A stretch of DNA of 64,000 nt from Mesorhizobium sp. WSM4311 (lineage in GTDB: Bacteria > Pseudomonadota > Alphaproteobacteria > Rhizobiales > Rhizobiaceae): the NCBI RefSeq assembly GCF_002295115.1, contig NZ_NSFV01000001.1, positions 372,001 to 436,000 of the forward strand, in the 5' to 3' direction. Positions 11,511-19,976 of the stretch are shown here, in pieces. Each line of letters begins with the position of its first letter. Within the stretch, counting starts at the first letter, position 1. A model generated the notes under the pieces. That model was not told the DNA's origin. It saw nothing but the letters and a program-made list of their open reading frames with translations, and searched no databases. The position numbers and the translations under genes were made by a program.

Positions 11511-12803
11511 TCAGCTCCGCAACTGCGAGGCGGTGATGACCTGCGCGCCTTCCTCCAGGCCGGACGTGATCTCGGTCAGTTCGCCATCGGTCGAGCCGAT
11601 CTTGACGTTGACCGCACGCGGCCGTCCGTTCTCCAGCACATAGAGCGTGCGCGAACCGTCGGTGGGGGCCGTTGCGGCCTGGCGCTGGCGATTGCCGCCC
11701 GGACGGCCCATGCGGCCGGTGAACAGGTCGCTGAAGCTCCACGCGCGTGCTGCTTGCTGCGTCGGGCGATAGCGGAAGGCGCTGGCGGGCACGGTCAGCA
11801 CATCTTTGGCCTGTCTTGTGACGACCGAAACCGTGGCGGTCATGCCGGGGCGCAGCAACAACTCGTTGTTGTCGACCTCGAGCCGCGCATTGTAGGTGAC
11901 GACGCCGTCCGTCGTGACCGAGGCATAGGAGATGTCGCGGATCTCGGCGTCGAATGGCCGCTCGGGGAAGGCGTCGACGGTGAAGCGCGCATGCTGGCCA
12001 GTCTTGACGGCGCCGATATCGGCCTCGTCGACCGCCGCCACCAGCTCCATGTTCCGCAGATCGGCGGCGATGATGAACAGCACCGGCGCCTGCAGCGAGG
12101 AGGCGACCGTCTGGCCGGGGTCGACCGAGCGCGTCAGCACGATGCCGTCGATCGGCGCGTAGATGGTGCTGTTGGCAAGGTCGGTCTGCTGCGATTTCAG
12201 ATCGGCATTGGCGATGGCGAGATTGGCCTGAGCGCTATCAAGCGCAGCCTTCGAGCGGTCGCGCGTCGCCGTCGCCGCCTCCAGCGACTGGTCGGTCGCC
12301 ATGCCGCGCTTGGTCAAGGCGGCCGCGCGCACCAGCGCGCGCTCGTTCTCGGCCAGCGTCACCGTGGCATCCTCGACATTGGCGGCCGCGCCCTTGGCGG
12401 AAGCCTCGGCGCGCTCGATCTGCACCTGCAGCTTGGTGGTGTCGAGGGCCGCCAGCACGTCGCCCTTCTTCACCTGCTGATTCTCATTCACCGAGACCGA
12501 GCGGATGATGCCGGAGAGCTGGCTGGAAATATCGACCTGGGTGAGCGGCTGCAGCGTGCCCGTCGCCGAGACCTGGACGGTGAGGTCGGCCTTGGCGGCC
12601 GGCACCGTGGTGTAATCGATCCTGGCGGGCGTGTCCGCATACCACTGATAGAGGCCAAGTCCGGCGGCGAGCACGGTCAGGGTCAGCAACACATAGAGCC
12701 AGCCACGCCGGCGCGTCTTGCTCCGCCCCTTCTTGTCGAGCCCGAGCGCCGTCGCGATGGCGGAATCCGATTCCGTCTTTGGCAGATTGACAATCTGGTC
12801 CAC
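11511..12803 (-). CDS. MacA-like periplasmic adaptor (membrane fusion protein)
   Basis: The product is 430 residues with one N-terminal membrane anchor (WLYVLLTLTVLAAGLGLYQW) after a basic cytoplasmic start. The lipoyl-like half-motifs (VSATGTLQPLTQVDISSQ and STIYAPIDGIVLTRSVDPGQ) flank a long coiled-coil hairpin (~120-210, rich in Ala, Glu and Lys), followed by beta-barrel and membrane-proximal domains. This is the architecture of RND/MacA adaptors linking the inner-membrane transporter to a TolC-type channel. A low-complexity Arg/Gly/Gln stretch (~365-385) in the last domain is unusual. It is the first gene of the export operon, divergent from the PhzF gene. Confidence 0.9.
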   Translation of the reverse strand: MDQIVNLPKTESDSAIATALGLDKKGRSKTRRRGWLYVLLTLTVLAAGLGLYQWYADTPARIDYTTVPAAKADLTVQVSATGTLQPLTQVDISSQLSGIIRSVSVNENQQVKKGDVLAALDTTKLQVQIERAEASAKGAAANVEDATVTLAENERALVRAAALTKRGMATDQSLEAATATRDRSKAALDSAQANLAIANADLKSQQTDLANSTIYAPIDGIVLTRSVDPGQTVASSLQAPVLFIIAADLRNMELVAAVDEADIGAVKTGQHARFTVDAFPERPFDAEIRDISYASVTTDGVVTYNARLEVDNNELLLRPGMTATVSVVTRQAKDVLTVPASAFRYRPTQQAARAWSFSDLFTGRMGRPGGNRQRQAATAPTDGSRTLYVLENGRPRAVNVKIGSTDGELTEITSGLEEGAQVITASQLRS

Positions 12804-12832
12804 GTCGGACCCCTATGATGCGCAATGTCCCT

Positions 12833-12846
12833 ATCTGTGCACAGAT
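12833..12846. promoter_or_regulatory. 14-bp palindrome between macA-like and phzF-like genes
   Basis: ATCTGTGCACAGAT is a perfect palindrome 30 bp upstream of the adaptor gene, extended imperfectly by CCCT on the left and CAGGG on the right. It sits in the short divergent intergenic region and could be an operator for either gene. No regulator gene is adjacent, so the binding protein is unknown. Confidence 0.4.
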
Positions 12847-12904
12847 CAGGGTTACCGGTTCAAATATCAAATTAAATTTCGCCCATGTTGGGATTGAGGC
12901 AGGA

Positions 12905-13813
12905 ATGCAACCCCGGAACTACTTGCTTTACGATGTGTTTACGACCGTGCGACTGGCCGGCAACCCGCTGGCCGTGGTGTTGGATTGCAAAGGTCTGGAC
13001 ACGGCAGCGATGCAGGCCATCGCGCGCGAATTCAACCTGTCCGAGACGGTCTTCGTGCTGCCGCCGGACAATCCCAAGCATAAAAACCGCATCCGCATCT
13101 TCACGCCGGACTATGAAATGCCGTTCGCCGGCCACCCGACAGTTGGTTCGGCAATCGCGTTGGCCGACCTGGCTGGCGAAAGCGGGGCCGGCATCTTCGT
13201 GCTGGAGGAAAACATCGGCCCGGTGCGCTGCGCCGTCAGCAGGCATGACGGCGCCGCTTTCGCCGAATTCGACCTAGCGAAATTGCCGGAGCCGTTGAAG
13301 CTAGAGGCCGATCCGCAGGCGATCGGTGCCGCCCTCGGCCTGGCGCCGCATGAGATCGGCTTCGAGAATCACCGCGTCGCCTTCTGGTCGGCGGGCGTGC
13401 CCTATGTGACCATTCCTGTCGCCAATCTCGAAGCGGCGGGCCGCATCCGGCTGGACGACCAGGCCTGGTCGGAACTGGCGCCGCGCAAGAGCGAGTGGGC
13501 CTTCGCCAGCCCCTATGTCTATTGCCGCGAGACGTTGAACCATGAAAGCGCCTTCCATGTGCGCATGATCGTGCCGGGCACGCCTTCCTATGAAGATCCG
13601 GCGACCGGTTCGGCAGCGGCGGCCTTTGCCGGCGCCATCATGCATTTCGATGCTCCCACGGATGGCATTTCGCAGCTGTGGATCGAGCAGGGGCTGGAGA
13701 TGGGCCGGCCGTCGCGCATCCGCCTGGAGCTGACAGTGCAGGGCGGAAAACTGGCCTCGGCGCGCATTGGCGGTAACGCGGTCAAGGTGGCGGAAGGCAG
13801 ACTGTTCGTCTGA
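12905..13813 (+). CDS. PhzF family epimerase/isomerase
   Basis: The product is 302 residues, typical for the family. The start at 12905 gives MQPRNYLLYDVFTTVRLAGN, the usual beginning; NPLAVVLD, the FNLSETVFVLPP segment with the probable catalytic Glu, PFAGHPTVGSA and EDPATGSAAAAF are hallmark motifs of the pseudo-symmetric diaminopimelate epimerase-like fold. Phenazine producers use PhzF to isomerise dihydro-hydroxyanthranilate, but isolated members like this one occur in many bacteria with unknown substrates, and no phenazine genes are seen here. Its stop lies 106 bp before tRNA-Lys. Confidence 0.9.
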   Translation: MQPRNYLLYDVFTTVRLAGNPLAVVLDCKGLDTAAMQAIAREFNLSETVFVLPPDNPKHKNRIRIFTPDYEMPFAGHPTVGSAIALADLAGESGAGIFVLEENIGPVRCAVSRHDGAAFAEFDLAKLPEPLKLEADPQAIGAALGLAPHEIGFENHRVAFWSAGVPYVTIPVANLEAAGRIRLDDQAWSELAPRKSEWAFASPYVYCRETLNHESAFHVRMIVPGTPSYEDPATGSAAAAFAGAIMHFDAPTDGISQLWIEQGLEMGRPSRIRLELTVQGGKLASARIGGNAVKVAEGRLFV

Positions 13814-13859
13814 TCGCGGTAAGGGTTTGTCGATTTGTCGGGAAATGATTCCGGCAGGG

Positions 13860-13888
13860 CTAGACATGACCGATGGTGGCGGCTATAT
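13860..13888 (+). promoter_or_regulatory. Sigma-70 promoter of tRNA-Lys
   Basis: CTAGAC (13860-13865), a 17-bp spacer and CTATAT (13883-13888) match the rhizobial housekeeping consensus CTTGAC-N17-CTATAT at 11 of 12 positions. Transcription should start near 13895, about 25 nt before the mature tRNA. Confidence 0.8.
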
Positions 13889-13919
13889 GCCCGCCAACGC
13901 CGGTTTTTGCCGGCCGAGT

Positions 13920-13995
<76 letters not shown>

Positions 13996-14109
13996 AATTC
14001 CTTGAAGACTTGGTGGAAAGACCTGAAAGCGAGATGCGTTTGGCGCGTCTTAAGCATGCGTCGATTCCGGCGCGAGCCTGCCGAGGCTCGAGCAGCGGTG
14101 CGGGCTTGG

Positions 14110-14850
14110 CTACTGAAGCGTGGGTCGCAAATAACTGAGGATTGCCCGCACGATGGCCAAGACGCCGTCGATGGTGTCGAAGTTTGTCCTGCTTTTACCG
14201 ACGATCCATTTAAGATCGGGTGATTCGGGCAAACGAAGGTCCTGGCGCACAAACCCGCCCGAAAGTATAAAGAGATCTAGATGTCTCGGATCGCCTTCCG
14301 AATAGTAAGGGAATTGGAAGAACAATCTTATAGGGCCACCATATGCGAGCTTGAACGTCATCGATAATCTAACGTTGTGACCAAATCTATCTTCGAAGAT
14401 TCCGCTGAAACTAAGGTCTCGGGCATCATAGTGATGCCATTGCGTCGATAATCCCAAAGAATCCCAAGCTTTAAGGGTATGCGCCTTTAGTTCTTTGCGA
14501 TTGGGGAATTTTGCCTCTTCAGGATCATGAGGAAGGGGTGGATCGACGTAACCTGTCTCGGTTCTCCACTCTTCTGCAGCGCTGCGGACGTCTTCAAAAA
14601 CTTGAACGATTCCCGGGCCTGCCTGCTCGCCGGAAAAGATTGAAATTCGCCATTGAGAAATCATCTCGCACAGCTCTTCGACCGTATGGCCAGATCGTTC
14701 TGCCCAATCCTGTGTTGCCAGTATCCACGGCGAATTGTACTTCAGGCCGGCAAAAGCCCCGCTTTTGCTGTCGAAATCCCGGATAATCCGAGCAAGAATA
14801 TCGCGAAGTCCCTGTTTGGGGTCCCCGAGAATCTGCAAGGGCTCATTCAT
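14110..14850 (-). CDS. Unrecognised protein, lower-GC gene beside tRNA-Lys
   Basis: The product is 246 residues and matches no family I recognise. It is soluble, with no signal peptide or membrane segment. The N-terminal part is helical (QGLRDILARIIRDFDSKSG, then HTVEELCEMISQWR), and the C-terminal half has beta-rich, aromatic segments (GPIRLFFQFPYYSEG, HLDLFILSGGFVRQDL), ending with an amphipathic helix. Codon use is visibly less GC-biased than in neighbours (many AAT, TTT, AAA and ATA-type codons), suggesting recent acquisition, and it sits 115 bp downstream of a tRNA gene, a common integration site. No integrase or duplicated tRNA end is visible, so this is at most a remnant island. The length, uninterrupted frame and residue composition support a real gene. 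Confidence 0.65.
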   Translation of the reverse strand: MNEPLQILGDPKQGLRDILARIIRDFDSKSGAFAGLKYNSPWILATQDWAERSGHTVEELCEMISQWRISIFSGEQAGPGIVQVFEDVRSAAEEWRTETGYVDPPLPHDPEEAKFPNRKELKAHTLKAWDSLGLSTQWHHYDARDLSFSGIFEDRFGHNVRLSMTFKLAYGGPIRLFFQFPYYSEGDPRHLDLFILSGGFVRQDLRLPESPDLKWIVGKSRTNFDTIDGVLAIVRAILSYLRPTLQ

Positions 14851-14874
14851 CAGGTGTGATCCGGGCGTTGCGGT

Positions 14875-15885
14875 CTACTTCTCCGATACCCCCGCCTCGG
14901 CAAAGCTAGCCATCCTCGCATGGCACTCCAGCGCCGAGCGGACGATGTTGACGGCCAGGCAGGCGCCGGAGCCTTCGCCGAGCCGCATGCCGAGATCGAG
15001 CAGGGGGGGCAGGCCGAGCGCTTCGAGCAGGCGGCGATGGCCCGATTCGGCCGAAACATGGGCCGCGATGGTGTGGGAGAGGCCAGTCGGATGCAGCCTG
15101 GCCAGCGGGGCGGCGGCGGCGGTGCAGACGAAGCCGTCGAGCAGCACGGGTATGCCGAGATGGCGGGCGGCCAGCGTCGCGCCGAAGATGGCGGCGAGTT
15201 CGCGGCCGCCAAGGGCCGCGGCGATAGCCAGCGGGTCGGTGAGGGCCGCGGCGTGCCGCTCTAGCCCGGCTTCGATGGCGACCACTTTGCGCTTCAGGCC
15301 GGCGTCGTCGACGCCGGTGCCGCGCCCGGTCCATTTTTCCGCCCCACCACCAAACAGCGCCGCCGAAATGGCAGCCGCCGGCGTGGTGTTGCCGATGCCC
15401 ATTTCACCAAAGCAGACCAGGTCGAGGTCTTTCGTTACGGCGTCATAGCCCGCCGAGACCGCGGCGAGAAAGGCTTTCTCATCCATTGCCGGCACTTGCG
15501 TGAAGTCGCCGGTGGGATGATCGAGATCGAGCGGGATGACATCGAGTTCGGCGCCGGCGATGCGGGCAAGCTGGTTGATGGCGGCACCGCCGCCGGCGAA
15601 GTTCGCCACCATCTGCACGGTGACCTCGGAGGGATAGGCCGACACGCCTTGAGCGGTGACGCCGTGATTGCCGGCGAAGACGAAGATTTTCACCCGGTCG
15701 AGCCTGGGCATGTCGCGGCCCTGCCAGCGCGCCAGCCAGGCGGCGATGGTTTCCAGCCGGCCGAGGCTGCCTTGCGGCTTCGTCAGCGTGTCCTGGCGGG
15801 TGGCAACGGCTTTGGCGGCTGTATCGCTGCCGGCAGGCAGGTCGAGGCAGGCGGCGCGCAATTCATCGAGGGATTTGAAAGGCAT
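14875..15885 (-). CDS. cobT: Nicotinate-nucleotide--dimethylbenzimidazole phosphoribosyltransferase
   Basis: The product is 336 residues. It makes alpha-ribazole phosphate from 5,6-dimethylbenzimidazole and nicotinate mononucleotide, activating the lower ligand of cobalamin (called CobU in Pseudomonas denitrificans naming). Family motifs are GSLGRLETIAAWLARWQG, FAGNHGVTAQGVSAYP, CFGEMGIGNTTPAAA and the C-terminal LGMRLGEGSGACLAV, which includes the catalytic-region glutamate. It is the last gene of the minus-strand cob block, 39 bp after cobS. Length and motifs are complete. Confidence 0.95.
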   Translation of the reverse strand: MPFKSLDELRAACLDLPAGSDTAAKAVATRQDTLTKPQGSLGRLETIAAWLARWQGRDMPRLDRVKIFVFAGNHGVTAQGVSAYPSEVTVQMVANFAGGGAAINQLARIAGAELDVIPLDLDHPTGDFTQVPAMDEKAFLAAVSAGYDAVTKDLDLVCFGEMGIGNTTPAAAISAALFGGGAEKWTGRGTGVDDAGLKRKVVAIEAGLERHAAALTDPLAIAAALGGRELAAIFGATLAARHLGIPVLLDGFVCTAAAAPLARLHPTGLSHTIAAHVSAESGHRRLLEALGLPPLLDLGMRLGEGSGACLAVNIVRSALECHARMASFAEAGVSEK

Positions 15886-15924
15886 GGGGGCAAGGTCTCC
15901 GGAAGGGAATCAAGTCGAAGGGAA

Positions 15925-16701
15925 TCAGGAAAGCGCAACGGAGGCGACGAGAAGCACCGCGATTTCACTCACCTGCTGCAAGGCTCCGATCGTGTCGCCG
16001 GTCTGGCCACCGATCTGGTTGAGGCAAAGGGCGTGGAAGGCGGCAAAGAACAGGCCGAGCAGGATCAGCGCGGCGATGGCGCCGCCGGCCCCGAGCAAGA
16101 GGAGCGGGATCGCGCCAAGCACGGCGCCGGCGATCGCGGTTTCAAGCGAGACGGTGCCGGCGCCGGCCGAGAGGCCGTCGGTGCGCGCCGGCGGCAACAG
16201 ATGCATGAAGGCGCCCAGTACGCCCCGCGATGCCGCGTGCGCGGCAACAAGGGCAAAGAGCGCCTGGGTGGGATCCACCAGTTCCGAAAGCACGTTCCAG
16301 CGAATCAGCAGCGACAGGGCCAGCGCCATGGCGCCATAGGCGCCGATGCGGCTGTCGCGCATGATGTCGAGTTTGCGGCCGCGCGACTTGCCGCCGCCAA
16401 AGCCGTCGGCGACGTCGGACAGTCCATCCTCGTGCAGACATCCGGTGGTGATCACGGTTGCCACGAGGGCAAGTGCTGCCGCCGGCCCCATGGCAAGGCC
16501 GAATCGTTCCGCCGTGGCAAAGACGATGGCGCCGATCAGGCCGACGACGAGGCCGGTGGCCGGTGCGGCCCAGATCGCGGCGGCAAGGCCGCGGCCGCGA
16601 AAGTCGAGGTCGGGCAAAGGCAGGCGGGTGAAGAAGACCAGGCAAAGCGCGATGTCGTCGAGGATTTGCCTGGGCGAAAGGGTCAAATTCGGGAGCTTCA
16701 C
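15925..16701 (-). CDS. cobS: Adenosylcobinamide-GDP ribazoletransferase
   Basis: The product is 258 residues (CobV in the Pseudomonas nomenclature). This integral membrane enzyme joins adenosylcobinamide-GDP and alpha-ribazole (phosphate), the last assembly step. Several hydrophobic helices are evident, and the signature acidic motif HEDGLSDVADGFGGGKSRG, which binds Mg2+, is intact, with IMRDSRIGAYGAMAL after it. Its start overlaps the cobB stop by 4 nt, suggesting translational coupling. Confidence 0.95.
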   Translation of the reverse strand: MKLPNLTLSPRQILDDIALCLVFFTRLPLPDLDFRGRGLAAAIWAAPATGLVVGLIGAIVFATAERFGLAMGPAAALALVATVITTGCLHEDGLSDVADGFGGGKSRGRKLDIMRDSRIGAYGAMALALSLLIRWNVLSELVDPTQALFALVAAHAASRGVLGAFMHLLPPARTDGLSAGAGTVSLETAIAGAVLGAIPLLLLGAGGAIAALILLGLFFAAFHALCLNQIGGQTGDTIGALQQVSEIAVLLVASVALS

Positions 16702-18017
16702 GCGCTGGCCCTCGCTATCGCATGGAAGAAGGTACCGCTGACACGACCACGCCGGTAGCCGGAAGCGCCGATCGGATTGCCCTGGCCGTCGGCAAGGTCG
16801 GCCAGAGGCTCGTCATTGCCGGTGGCCGTCATCTGCGCATAGTGGAATTCATGGCCCCGGATCAGCGCGCCTTGAACCCCCAGCGGGCAATCGGCGCGCA
16901 GCCGCGCCTCGCGATAGCCGAGATTCATCTTTCGCTTGGCGAAGCTGGTGGCGTGTCCGAGCAGGCCGAGCATGCGATGCGTTTCGCCGGCAGCATCCTC
17001 CAGCGCTTCGCCAAGCACCATGAAGCCGCCGCATTCGCCATGGACGGGCCTGGTCGCGGCGAAATGCGCCATTCCGGTATGGAAATTCGCAGCGGCGGCA
17101 AGCTTGCCGGCGTGAAGCTCGGGATAGCCGCCGGGCAGCCAGCAGACATCGCAGCTATCGTCGGGCGCCTCATCGGCAAGCGGCGAGAACCGAACGATCT
17201 CCGCGCCGGCCTTGCGCCAATAGGCTGCGACATGCGGGTAAAGGAAAGTGAAGGCGGCATCCTCGGCAAGCGCGATACGTTGACCGGGGGGCCGCAGCGC
17301 ATCGCCAAAATCGCCGGCCGCCGGGGCGAGGGGCGTCGCCAGCCTCATCACGGCATCGAGGTCGAGCGATTTCTCCGCCATGTCGGCCAGCCGGTCGAGA
17401 TGCGCCATCAGATCATCATACTCGCCGGCCTGGACGAGGCCGAGATGGCGCTCGGGCAGGTTCAGCGTAGGGTCGCGTAAAATGGCGCCGACAACGGGCA
17501 GGCCGATCGCCTCGATGGCGTCGCCGGACAGCTTGCGATGGCGTTCGCTGCCCAGCCGGTTGAGCACGACGCCGGCCATGCGCACATGCGGATCGTAGGT
17601 GGCGAACCCCTTGGCGACAGCGGCCGCCGTGGTCGACTGGCCCGACACGTCGAGGACCAGCAGCACCGGCAGGCCATAGAGCCGGGCAAGGTCGGCGGCA
17701 GAGCCGGTTCGCCCCGGCGCGGCCGGAATGCCGTCGAACAGGCCCATGGCGCTTTCGAGGATGACGAAATCGGTGTCTTCGGCCTGTTGCGCGGCCAGCG
17801 CATTGAGCAGCGACGGCGGCATCGCCCAGCTGTCGAGATTGACGCCGGAAAGGCCGGTGGCGGCGGTGTGGAAGCCGGGGTCGATATAGTCGGGGCCGGA
17901 TTTGGCGCCGCGCACCCTCAGGCCGCGCCGGGCGAGCGCGCGCAAGATACCGATGGTGACGCTAGTCTTGCCCGAGCCGGAGCGCGGCGCGCCGATGATG
18001 ATGGCGCGGGCGGTCAT
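16698..18017 (-). CDS. cobB: Hydrogenobyrinic acid a,c-diamide synthase
   Basis: The product is 439 residues. It amidates side chains a and c of hydrogenobyrinic acid with glutamine and ATP, making the substrate for the cobaltochelatase that contains CobN. The N-terminal half is a dethiobiotin-synthetase-like ATPase with P-loop GAPRSGSGKTSVT; the C-terminal half is a class I glutamine amidotransferase with nucleophile Cys in HGECGGFMVLG and the terminal His near GHEFHYAQ. It overlaps cobA and cobS by 4 nt each. Confidence 0.95.
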   Translation of the reverse strand: MTARAIIIGAPRSGSGKTSVTIGILRALARRGLRVRGAKSGPDYIDPGFHTAATGLSGVNLDSWAMPPSLLNALAAQQAEDTDFVILESAMGLFDGIPAAPGRTGSAADLARLYGLPVLLVLDVSGQSTTAAAVAKGFATYDPHVRMAGVVLNRLGSERHRKLSGDAIEAIGLPVVGAILRDPTLNLPERHLGLVQAGEYDDLMAHLDRLADMAEKSLDLDAVMRLATPLAPAAGDFGDALRPPGQRIALAEDAAFTFLYPHVAAYWRKAGAEIVRFSPLADEAPDDSCDVCWLPGGYPELHAGKLAAAANFHTGMAHFAATRPVHGECGGFMVLGEALEDAAGETHRMLGLLGHATSFAKRKMNLGYREARLRADCPLGVQGALIRGHEFHYAQMTATGNDEPLADLADGQGNPIGASGYRRGRVSGTFFHAIARASA

Positions 18018-18832
18018 GCCTGCCCCGTCAATGCGGCGCGCATGGCGACGATGCCGCCGACGACGATCAGCGCCGGCGAGGTCAGCCCGGCGGCGGCTGC
18101 TTCCTCGGCGATTGTGGCGAGCGTGGCGACGACGGTCCGCTCCTGCGGCGTGGTGGCGGCGACGATCACCGCCGCCGGCGTCGACGGCGCCAGCCCGCCA
18201 TCGAGCAGAGCTGCCGCGATCAAAGGCAAATTGGCCATGCCCATATAGACCACGACAGGCTGGCCGGTGCGGGCGATCGCCGCCCAGTCGATATCGTCGT
18301 CAGTGCCGGCGGCGTGGCCGGTCGCCAGGATCACAGCCTTGTTGATGCCGCGCATGGTGGCCGGGATGCCGGTTGCGGCGAGCGCGCTGAGGCCGGATGT
18401 CAGGCCCGGCAGCACGCGGAAGGGGATGTTTTCGCGTGCGAGTGCCAAGGCTTCTTCGCCGCCACGGCCGAAAATATAGGGATCGCCGCCCTTGAGCCTG
18501 ATAACGCGGCGGCCTGCGCGCGCCAGCCGGACCAGCAGAGCGGTGATGTCATCCTGCTTCATCGAGGGCTGGCCGCCGCGCTTGCCGGCAAAGAACAGCT
18601 CGGCGCTTGCGGCAACGGCGACGACGTCCGGTGAAACCAGAGCGTCGTAGACCAGCGCATCCGCTTCGGCCAAAGCCGCCAGCACTTCCAGCGTCAGGCA
18701 GCCGGGGTCGCCGGGGCCGGCCCCGGCCAGCCAGACATGGCCCGGCTCCAGCGGGCGCGGCTTGAAATTCAACCGCGAAAAGGCCCGTTCGAGCGTGGCG
18801 TTGCCGCCGTTGTTTTTGGTGTTGCCGCTCAC
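18014..18832 (-). CDS. cobA: Uroporphyrinogen-III C-methyltransferase
   Basis: The product is 272 residues from the GTG at 18832, chosen because GTGA overlaps the cobM stop by 4 nt, as at the other junctions. It adds methyl groups at C2 and C7 of uroporphyrinogen III, giving precorrin-2 and committing tetrapyrrole to B12 (or siroheme). Motifs of the SAM-dependent tetrapyrrole methylase fold are [43 protein letters not shown], and a second-domain VVVYMGM. It has no fused oxidase/chelatase domain, so it is the monofunctional form. Confidence 0.95.
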   Translation of the reverse strand: MSGNTKNNGGNATLERAFSRLNFKPRPLEPGHVWLAGAGPGDPGCLTLEVLAALAEADALVYDALVSPDVVAVAASAELFFAGKRGGQPSMKQDDITALLVRLARAGRRVIRLKGGDPYIFGRGGEEALALARENIPFRVLPGLTSGLSALAATGIPATMRGINKAVILATGHAAGTDDDIDWAAIARTGQPVVVYMGMANLPLIAAALLDGGLAPSTPAAVIVAATTPQERTVVATLATIAEEAAAAGLTSPALIVVGGIVAMRAALTGQA

Positions 18833-19593
18833 AATCCGTCCCGTCCGCGAAAACGCCGCTGGTAGTGGGCGTCGTACAATGAACTTTCGCCAAAACCTTC
18901 CGCTGCCAGCGAGCGGCCGACGAAGATGATCGCGGTGCGCTCCATAGGATCGGCGGCCAGCCGTGCCTCGATCGTTTCCAGCGTAGCGGTCAGCACCCGC
19001 TCGTCCGGCCAGGAGGCGCGGAAGACGATCGCCACCGGACAATCGCCGCCATAATGCGGCGTCAATTCGGCGACGATGCGGTCGATGGCGTGGATGGCAA
19101 GATGGATGGCGAGCGTCGCGCCGGTGCGGCCGAAGCCGGCCAGCGTTTCGCCCGGCGGCATTTTTGAAGCACGTCCGGAAACGCGGGTCAGCACCAGGCT
19201 TTGCGCGACTTCGGGAATGGTCAGCTCGCGGCGAAGTGCTGCGGCCGCGGCCGCGAAGGAGGGCACCCCCGGCGTCAGCGTGTAGGGGATGCCGTGCTTT
19301 CCCAGCCGGCGGATCTGTTCGGCAACGGCGCTCCACACCGACAGGTCGCCGGAATGCAGGCGGGCGACATCATGGCCCGATTTGTGTGCCTCGACATAGG
19401 CCGCCTCGATCTCGTCGAGCGACATCGGCGCGGTGTCGATCAGTTTCGTCCCCGGCGCGCAATGCTGCAGCAATTCAGGCGCGACGATCGAGCCGGCATG
19501 CAGGCAGACCGGGCAGCTTGCCAGGAGCCTTGCGCCGCGCAGCGTGATGAGGTCGGCCGCACCCGGGCCGGCGCCGATGAAATGAACGGTCAT
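18829..19593 (-). CDS. cobM: Precorrin-4 C11-methyltransferase
   Basis: The product is 254 residues. It methylates precorrin-4 at C11 using SAM, giving precorrin-5. The family start [22 protein letters not shown] is clear, followed by YAGSIV-equivalent [23 protein letters not shown] and [14 protein letters not shown], all typical of CobM/CbiF. It overlaps cobE and cobA by 4 nt each. Confidence 0.95.
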   Translation of the reverse strand: MTVHFIGAGPGAADLITLRGARLLASCPVCLHAGSIVAPELLQHCAPGTKLIDTAPMSLDEIEAAYVEAHKSGHDVARLHSGDLSVWSAVAEQIRRLGKHGIPYTLTPGVPSFAAAAAALRRELTIPEVAQSLVLTRVSGRASKMPPGETLAGFGRTGATLAIHLAIHAIDRIVAELTPHYGGDCPVAIVFRASWPDERVLTATLETIEARLAADPMERTAIIFVGRSLAAEGFGESSLYDAHYQRRFRGRDGL

Positions 19594-19976
19594 GGCGCGT
19601 CTCCGCTGATGGCGATGGCGCAGGTGACCGGGCCGAGCACGATGCGGGGGCCAAGCAGCTTTGCGCCGGTGCCGGCCACGGCAAGGGCGGATGCCTCGGA
19701 AACCGAGGGCGTGCCGGCGACTGCTTGCGACAGGTCGGAGTGGCTCAGCGTGTCCCCTGCGGCGCCACGAAGGGCCGCGTCATCGACGATGATGAGCGGA
19801 AGGTTCAACGTGCGGCCGGCGGCGGCAATCGCCGCTTCATCCTTCTTCGGTGCGGCAGTTGCCAGTGCGGAAAGCGCCGTCACGGCCAGCCCATGCGCTT
19901 CGAGAGCGGTTTCAATCGCGGCAAGCACGTCTTCAGCGCTCACGCCTTTGCGGCTGCCGATGCCTGCGACCATCAT
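19590..19976 (-). CDS. cobE: CobE/CbiG C-terminal-like cobalamin biosynthesis protein
   Basis: The product is 128 residues from the ATG at 19976, whose ATGA overlaps the cobL stop; an ATG at 19994 is an alternative. The start [20 protein letters not shown] and later [14 protein letters not shown], with [10 protein letters not shown], match CobE, which equals the C-terminal domain of anaerobic CbiG. CobE is needed for aerobic B12 synthesis, but its exact reaction is not settled. It lies between cobL and cobM. Confidence 0.88.
   Translation of the reverse strand: MMVAGIGSRKGVSAEDVLAAIETALEAHGLAVTALSALATAAPKKDEAAIAAAGRTLNLPLIIVDDAALRGAAGDTLSHSDLSQAVAGTPSVSEASALAVAGTGAKLLGPRIVLGPVTCAIAISGDAP

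Noticed and set aside
12905..13813. A phenazine pathway gene
   Set aside because: PhzF-family proteins are widespread outside phenazine producers, and no other phz genes are present.
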